Shown here: one piece after another, positions 5,705 through 6,249 of the stretch
How positions within the stretch are numbered: the stretch's first letter is position 1
How the letters are laid out: each line of letters starts with the position of its first letter
From: Chloroflexota bacterium
GTDB taxonomy: Bacteria; Chloroflexota; Dehalococcoidia; Lucifugimonadales; JAPUKM01
NCBI GenBank assembly: GCA_027295645.1
Contig: JAPUKM010000096.1
Span: 1-6,249, forward strand
DNA: 6,249 bases
Direction: 5' to 3'
Notes under the pieces: model-generated
Told to the model about the DNA's origin: nothing
Seen by the model: the letters and a program-made list of their open reading frames with translations, nothing else
Database searches by the model: none
Made by a program: the position numbers and the translations under genes

Positions 5705-5766
5705 TGAGCGGTATGGGTGTCGCTTTTGCTTCCGCTCATCTCCTTCGACAGGCTCAGGATGAGCGG
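5703..5766. repeat. Three-armed inverted/direct repeat with REP-like core
   Basis: GATGAGCGG occurs at 5703-5711 (overlapping the kinase stop codon) and at 5758-5766; its exact complement CCGCTCATC lies between them at 5732-5740. The central arm can pair with the left arm (20-base loop) or the right arm (17-base loop), not both. The second loop carries CTTCGACAGGCTCAGG, a core I recall from dispersed intergenic repeats in many bacterial genomes. Confidence 0.75.
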
Positions 5767-5769
5767 GCT

Positions 5770-5794
5770 GCCTCGCTCCCTTACGGAGCAAGGC
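5770..5794 (+). promoter_or_regulatory. Leader hairpin of the aminopeptidase gene, competing with an SD-sequestering stem
   Basis: GCCTCGCTCC (5770-5779) pairs with GGAGCAAGGC (5785-5794), ten positions with one mismatch and a 5-base loop. Overlapping it, CTCCCTTA (5776-5783) is perfectly complementary to TAAGGGAG (5799-5806), which contains the Shine-Dalgarno sequence. The two stems exclude each other, so the first would free and the second would block the ribosome site. No T-run follows, so it is not an obvious terminator. Confidence 0.45.
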
Positions 5795-5801
5795 TAGATA
5801 A

Positions 5802-5808
5802 GGGAGGG
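5802..5808 (+). promoter_or_regulatory. Strong Shine-Dalgarno of the aminopeptidase gene
   Basis: GGGAGGG lies 4 bases before ATG 5813 (about 5 counting from the GGGAGG core) and fixes that start. It is the strongest ribosome site in the window and is part of the possible sequestering stem. Confidence 0.75.
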
Positions 5809-5812
5809 TAAC

Positions 5813-6249
5813 ATGGAGCTCAAGGTCATAACAGGAGACATCACCACACTGGAGGTGGATGCCATCATCGTCAACCTGTTTGAGGGGGTCAAGCGACCCG
5901 GCGGCGCCACGGGAGCCGTGGACGCCGCCCTGGACGGGGCTATCACCGGGCTGATCGAGGATGGGGAGGTCACGGGAAAGAGGAGCGAGATGACCCTGAT
6001 CCACACGCTGGGCAAGATGTCAACGCCACGCGTTGTGGTGGCCGGGCTGGGAAAACAGGAGGGGTTTTCGGCGGAGGATGTCCGGCGGGTGATGGGCGAA
6101 GCGGGTCGCTTTGTCCGCAAGCCTGGCATCCGCCGGGTGGCCACCATCGCCCACGGCGCAGGGATAGGTGGCATTGAGCCGGTGACATCCGGCCAGGCCG
6201 TGGCTGAGGGGGCGCTGCTGGGGCTCTACACCTTCCGCCGCTACAAGAG
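5813..6249 (+). CDS. pepA: Leucyl aminopeptidase (M17 family), N-terminal domain, 3' end outside the window
   Basis: M17 aminopeptidases are hexameric cytosolic di-metal enzymes that release N-terminal residues from peptides; some also bind DNA as regulators. The window holds 145 codons of the frame, all within the N-terminal macro-like domain: MELKVITGDITTLEVDAIIV, then NLFEGVKRPGGATGAVDAAL, then LIHTLGK, VVVAGLGKQEGFSAEDVRR, and RRVATIAHGAG, ending in GLYTFRRYK. These wordings are characteristic of the family. The catalytic metal-binding domain, which decides activity, lies beyond base 6249. ATG 5813 has an excellent ribosome site. The 108-base gap from the kinase gene is filled with repeats, so expression could be by read-through or from a promoter I could not identify. 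Confidence 0.9.
   Translation, partial: MELKVITGDITTLEVDAIIVNLFEGVKRPGGATGAVDAALDGAITGLIEDGEVTGKRSEMTLIHTLGKMSTPRVVVAGLGKQEGFSAEDVRRVMGEAGRFVRKPGIRRVATIAHGAGIGGIEPVTSGQAVAEGALLGLYTFRRYK

Noticed and set aside
5795..5800. TAGATA as a -10 box for pepA
   Set aside because: It abuts the Shine-Dalgarno, so a transcript starting 7 bases later would lack the ribosome site, and no -35 is present.

Overview
The window reads as a stretch of a high-GC bacterial chromosome carrying housekeeping and cofactor genes. My best guess for the host is a member of the Chloroflexota, probably the class Dehalococcoidia. That guess rests on recalled resemblance of the aminopeptidase N-terminus and of the gene mix, plus the recurrent TGCTATAAT promoter element; it is an inference and no phylogeny was done. 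I see no phage, insertion sequence, CRISPR array, rRNA or tRNA.

Layout. Bases 1-2452 (+) hold a tight cobT-cobS-cobU cluster, which assembles the nucleotide loop of cobalamin: CobT activates the lower-ligand base, CobU activates cobinamide, and CobS joins the two products in the membrane. cobT lacks its first few codons because the window starts inside it. Bases 2477-3525 (+) hold a PdxA-family dehydrogenase with its own extended -10 promoter; its motifs lean toward the PdxA2 (four-carbon acid-sugar phosphate) branch rather than vitamin B6 PdxA. Bases 3526-3687 are a promoter-bearing gap. Bases 3688-4739 (+) hold proC, overlapped by one base by yggT. Converging on yggT from the minus strand is a DUF167/YggU gene (5026 down to 4746). 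Diverging from that gene, behind a good sigma-70 type promoter, is a small P-loop kinase gene (5100-5704). The window ends inside an M17 leucyl aminopeptidase gene (from 5813).

The ordinary genes are intact. The most noteworthy part is 4746-5812. Both yggU and the kinase carry an apparent -1 frameshift, and in each case the conserved protein resumes immediately in the adjacent frame. The kinase also lacks the Walker A lysine. The 108-base gap before the aminopeptidase gene is full of inverted repeats: three copies of a 9-base arm that can form two alternative hairpins, then a second pair of mutually exclusive stems, one of which would bury the aminopeptidase Shine-Dalgarno sequence. I do not see convincing evidence of a wholly new system. 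The structured leader and the doubly lesioned kinase are the best leads.
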